This document shows positions 29,627 to 32,832 of a stretch of DNA of 32,832 bases, piece by piece. This DNA is from Alphaproteobacteria bacterium (GTDB taxonomy: Bacteria; Pseudomonadota; Alphaproteobacteria; Sphingomonadales; Sphingomonadaceae). The notes under the pieces are model-generated. The model did no database searches and had not been told where the DNA came from. It saw only the letters and a list, made by a program, of their open reading frames with translations. The stretch is from assembly GCA_028293025.1 (NCBI GenBank), contig JAQGLF010000042.1, positions 1 to 32,832 on the forward strand, read 5' to 3'. Each line of letters begins with the position of its first letter. The first letter of the stretch is position 1. The position numbers were made by a program, and so were the translations under genes.

Positions 29627-29864
29627 TTGCAAGATGCCGCAACGGCGGCCGGGCCGAAATGCCTGTCGCCCGTCGCCGGGATGATCTCGGCCGCCGCTTC
29701 GAACCGGCTGCGCAATGTCGGCTCGCAGACAGACAAGCCTCTCCGCTTTTGCTAGAAATTGTCGCCGGGGAGTAGCGCGCGGCCGGTCCGGGCGCCGGAG
29801 TAAGCGGGGTGGATATGTGCCGGGTTCGTTACGCAGCGCCGACGGCCTAGGCTCGGTGCCGTCG

Positions 29865-30605
29865 ATGCACTTCGCCAACAACCGCCTCCTCTCCACCTTC
29901 AGCCCCGCCGAGCGCGTGCTGCTCGAGCCTCATGCGACCGTGGTCGAGCTGCGGCGGGGCGACGTCCTGTTCGAGCCGGGCAGCGATGTGCCCGCGACCC
30001 ATTTCCCCTCTGCCGGCACGGTGGTGGCGATCGTCATCGGCATCGCCGACGGCCGCACCGTCGAAGTCGCGACGATCGGCAAGGAGGGCGCGGTCGGCGG
30101 CATCGTCAGCGACGGCAAGGCGCCGGCTTATGCCCGCGCCGTCGTCCAGGTGCCGGGCTTCGCCTTGCGCCTCGACCTCAGGGCGCTCGAAGCCGCCAAG
30201 GCGCGCTCGCCCTATGTCCGCGACCTCTTCTCCCGCTATGCCGACGCCTTGCTCGCCCAAGTCATGCAGTCGGTCGCCTGCAACGCCTTCCACCCGCTCG
30301 AGGCGCGCTGCTGCCGCTGGCTGCTGACCGCGCAGGACCGTTCCGGCGGCAACGAGATTCCGCTGACCCAGGAATATCTCGCCGAAATGCTCGGCGTGCA
30401 GCGCACGACGGTGAGCGCGGTCGCCCGCGTGCTGCAGGATCAGGGATTGATCCGCTACCGCCGCGGCACCATCCGCATCCTCGACCGCGCCGCCGTCGAG
30501 CAGCGATCCTGCGAATGCTATGAAAACGTCGAGCGCCATTTCCGCGACGTGCTGCCCGAGATCAGGCCGCAGAAGATCGTCGACGCCGCGGACGGCACGA
30601 CATGA
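29865..30605 (+). CDS. Crp/Fnr family transcriptional regulator
   Basis: MHFANNRLLSTFSPAERVLLEPHATVVELRRGDVLFEPGS...ARCCRWLLTAQDRSGGNEIPLTQEYLAEMLGVQRTTVSAVARVLQDQGLIRYRRGTIRILDR. Confidence 0.92.
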   Translation: MHFANNRLLSTFSPAERVLLEPHATVVELRRGDVLFEPGSDVPATHFPSAGTVVAIVIGIADGRTVEVATIGKEGAVGGIVSDGKAPAYARAVVQVPGFALRLDLRALEAAKARSPYVRDLFSRYADALLAQVMQSVACNAFHPLEARCCRWLLTAQDRSGGNEIPLTQEYLAEMLGVQRTTVSAVARVLQDQGLIRYRRGTIRILDRAAVEQRSCECYENVERHFRDVLPEIRPQKIVDAADGTT

Positions 30606-31234
30606 TGATGGCGGCGGTGCGGGATGACAGCATCGCCTCGGAAACGCCCGAGCTTGACGTCGATTCGATCCGGCTGCTCGAGCTCCGCCACCGGATCAAG
30701 AATCTGCTCGCCATCGTCCAGGCGGTCGCCAACCAGACCCTGCGCTCCGGCCGCTCGATCGACGAGGCGAGGAAAGCGCTCGACGGCCGGCTGGGGGCGA
30801 TGGGTCAGGCGGTCGACATGCTCCTGCAGACCGGCTGGACGGCCGCGCCGCTCGCCGAGCTGATCGACCGCGGCCTCGTCCACGCCGGCGGCCGCATCGC
30901 CGCGGCGGGGCCGGATCTCGTGCTCAACGCCGACGCGGTGATGGCGCTGACCCTCGTCTTCCACGAGCTGGAGAGCAATTCGATCAAATATGGCGCGCTC
31001 TCCGCCGATGACGGCAGCGTCGCGATAAGCTGGGCGGTCGCTGGCGAGCGGTTCGAGCTCGAATGGGTGGAGCGGGACGGCCCGGCCTGCGCGCCGCCGT
31101 CGCGCCAGGGCTTCGGCTCGCGGATGATCGCCAAGCTGGTCGGCGGCCGCTTCCGCGGCGCCGCCGAGACCGAATTCAGATCGGACGGACTGCGCTGGCG
31201 CCTCAGCGCGCCGCTGGCGGGGCTGCTGCCCTAA
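30602..31234 (+). CDS. HWE/HisKA_2-type sensor histidine kinase without recognisable sensor domain
   Basis: LLELRHRIKNLLAIVQAVANQTLR (H-box), VFHELESNSIKYGALS (N-box), LEWVERDGP (WxE). Confidence 0.88.
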   Translation: MMMAAVRDDSIASETPELDVDSIRLLELRHRIKNLLAIVQAVANQTLRSGRSIDEARKALDGRLGAMGQAVDMLLQTGWTAAPLAELIDRGLVHAGGRIAAAGPDLVLNADAVMALTLVFHELESNSIKYGALSADDGSVAISWAVAGERFELEWVERDGPACAPPSRQGFGSRMIAKLVGGRFRGAAETEFRSDGLRWRLSAPLAGLLP

Positions 31235-31307
31235 TTGGGTGCCGGCGGGCCTGTCGCCGGAAGCGCGCCCGCTTCCCCTCCCCGCCGCCTGAAGCTACGG
31301 GACGAGA

Positions 31308-32561
31308 ATGGGGTTTCTTCGGACCGCCCGCCTCACCCTCGCGCTGACGGCCATGGCCTTTGGCGGTCCGGCGGCCTTGAGTGCGCCGCCCGCTGCGTGG
31401 GTCGGCAGCTGGGCGAGCGCGCAGCAGGTCCCGGAGCCGCAGAACAGCCTTCCGGCCGAGGCGCTGACCGATGCGACCCTGCGCCAGCATGTCCGCCTCA
31501 GCCTCGGCGGGCGGCGGCTGCGGGTGCGCCTCTCCAATTTGTTCGGGACGGCGCCGCTCGAGGTCGACGCGGCGACGATCGCCCGCGCCGCCGACCCCGC
31601 CGGTGCCGCCCTCGTCCCCGGCTCGGTGCGGCCGCTCACCTTCACCGGCGAGGGCCGCGTCACCATTCCCGCCGGCGCGGAATATCTCTCCGATCCGGTC
31701 GACCTCGACGTGCCGCCGCTGGCGACCCTCGCGATCAGCCTCCATTTCCCGCTATCGCCGGCGCGGCAGACCGGCCATCCGGGCTCGCGCGCCACCTCCT
31801 GGGTCGCGCCCGGGAACCAGGCTGCCGCTCCCGCTCTCCAAGGAGCGAATGGAGTGGCGCATTGGTATCAGCTGGCAAATGTGGAGGTGGAGGCAGCGCC
31901 GGGCGCCGCCGTCATCGTCGCGTTCGGCGATTCGATCACCGACGGCCATGGCGTGCCGACCGACCGCGACACGCGCTGGCCGGACATCCTCGCCGAGCGG
32001 CTGCAGGCGGCGCCGGCGACGCGCGGGATCGGCCTGCTCAACATGGGCATCGGCGGCAACCGGATCCTGCTCGACGGGCTCGGCCCCAATGCGCTCGCCC
32101 GCTTCGACCGTGACGTGCTCGGTCCGTCCGGCGTCCGTTGGGCGATCCTTCTGGAAGGGATCAACGATCTCGGCACGTTCGGCCAGGACGGGACGCCCGG
32201 CCCGGCCGCGCACCAGGCCCTCGTCCGGCGCATGGTCGCCGCTTATGCGCAGATGGCGGCGCGGGCACGCGCAAGGGGCATCCGCTGCATCGCGGGCACG
32301 ATCATGCCGTTCGCGGGCTCCGGCTACAAGCCGGACGCGGCCAAGGAGGCCGACCGGCAGGCGCTGAACCGCTGGATCCGGGCGCCCGGGCATTTCGACG
32401 CGGTGATCGACTTCGACCTCTTGGTGCGCGACCCGAACCATCCCGACCACATGCGGGCGGAATACGATTCCGGCGACCATCTCCACCCGTCCGAAGCGGG
32501 CTACCGGGCGATGGGGGAGGCGATCCCGCTCACCCTGTTCCGAACGGGCGGAGGGCGATGA
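31308..32561 (+). CDS. SGNH/GDSL hydrolase family protein
   Basis: VIVAFGDSITDGHG (block I), NMGIGGNRIL, GINDLG, DHLHPSEAGYRAMGEAI; signal peptide-like N-terminus. Confidence 0.93.
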   Translation: MGFLRTARLTLALTAMAFGGPAALSAPPAAWVGSWASAQQVPEPQNSLPAEALTDATLRQHVRLSLGGRRLRVRLSNLFGTAPLEVDAATIARAADPAGAALVPGSVRPLTFTGEGRVTIPAGAEYLSDPVDLDVPPLATLAISLHFPLSPARQTGHPGSRATSWVAPGNQAAAPALQGANGVAHWYQLANVEVEAAPGAAVIVAFGDSITDGHGVPTDRDTRWPDILAERLQAAPATRGIGLLNMGIGGNRILLDGLGPNALARFDRDVLGPSGVRWAILLEGINDLGTFGQDGTPGPAAHQALVRRMVAAYAQMAARARARGIRCIAGTIMPFAGSGYKPDAAKEADRQALNRWIRAPGHFDAVIDFDLLVRDPNHPDHMRAEYDSGDHLHPSEAGYRAMGEAIPLTLFRTGGGR

Positions 32562-32832
32562 TCCGCAACGCCGCCGCCCTTCGGCCCGGCTGGGCCCTGC
32601 TCTTCGCGCTGATAATGCTGCGGGCGGTGGTGCCGGCCGGTTTCATGATCGGGACGGCGGCGTCCGGCGCGCCGGCTCTGGTCCTCTGCCCCGGCGTCGA
32701 GGCGCCGCCGCCGGTCCACAAGATGGCGATGCATGGCGCCGGGCACCGTCACGATCCCGCGACGCATCGCGAGAGCCCCTGCCCCTTCGCCGCCCTCGCC
32801 GCGCCGGCGCTGCCGCCCGCGCCGCCCGCAAT
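32558..32832 (+). CDS. DUF2946-like small protein, partial (runs off window end)
   Basis: ATG overlaps the SGNH stop; MIRNAAALRPGWALLFALIMLRAVVPAGFMIGTAASGAPALVLCPGVE...HRESPCPFAALAAPA; absent from the ORF track because no stop is reached. Confidence 0.6.
   Translation, partial: MIRNAAALRPGWALLFALIMLRAVVPAGFMIGTAASGAPALVLCPGVEAPPPVHKMAMHGAGHRHDPATHRESPCPFAALAAPALPPAPPA

Noticed and set aside
26584-29775. 1063-aa + strand ORF and 764-aa - strand ORF (26660-28954)
   Set aside because: They run across the permease, barrel and repressor genes in alternative frames; low-complexity Arg/Ala/Gly-rich translations
29659-29775. 38-codon ORF MPVARRRDDLGRRFEPAAQ...EIVAGE upstream of the second Crp/Fnr gene
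   Set aside because: No convincing RBS, Arg-rich out-of-frame look; not supportable

Overview
This 32.8 kb, high-GC window looks like alphaproteobacterial (probably sphingomonad) chromosome and is mostly housekeeping. It contains the str operon (rpsL-rpsG-fusA-tuf), a tRNA-Gln, ilvE, proC, ybjN-like, ubiK, tspO, tlyA, dxs, a merC-like gene with zur, ctaA, cutA, rplM-rpsI, a probable metal-handling cluster (His/Met-rich proteins, TonB receptor, permease, CsoR-like repressor), two Crp/Fnr regulators, an HWE-type kinase and an SGNH hydrolase. Two small nuclease-gene/repeat units stand out. (1) A GIY-YIG gene is bracketed by two REPIN-like double-hairpin repeats inside a co-oriented ubiK/ybjN/proC block, with a third copy of the repeat elsewhere in the window. 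The hairpin stems covary. (2) A GxxExxY gene is bounded by 21-bp perfect terminal inverted repeats built from an 8-bp motif, sitting between dxs and tlyA. Other notable items are a 26-codon hydrophobic micro-ORF with its own RBS and intrinsic terminator, an orphan gp5/VgrG-type OB-fold protein, and candidate Zur and CsoR operators. Nothing was searched against databases; family names come from recognised motifs.
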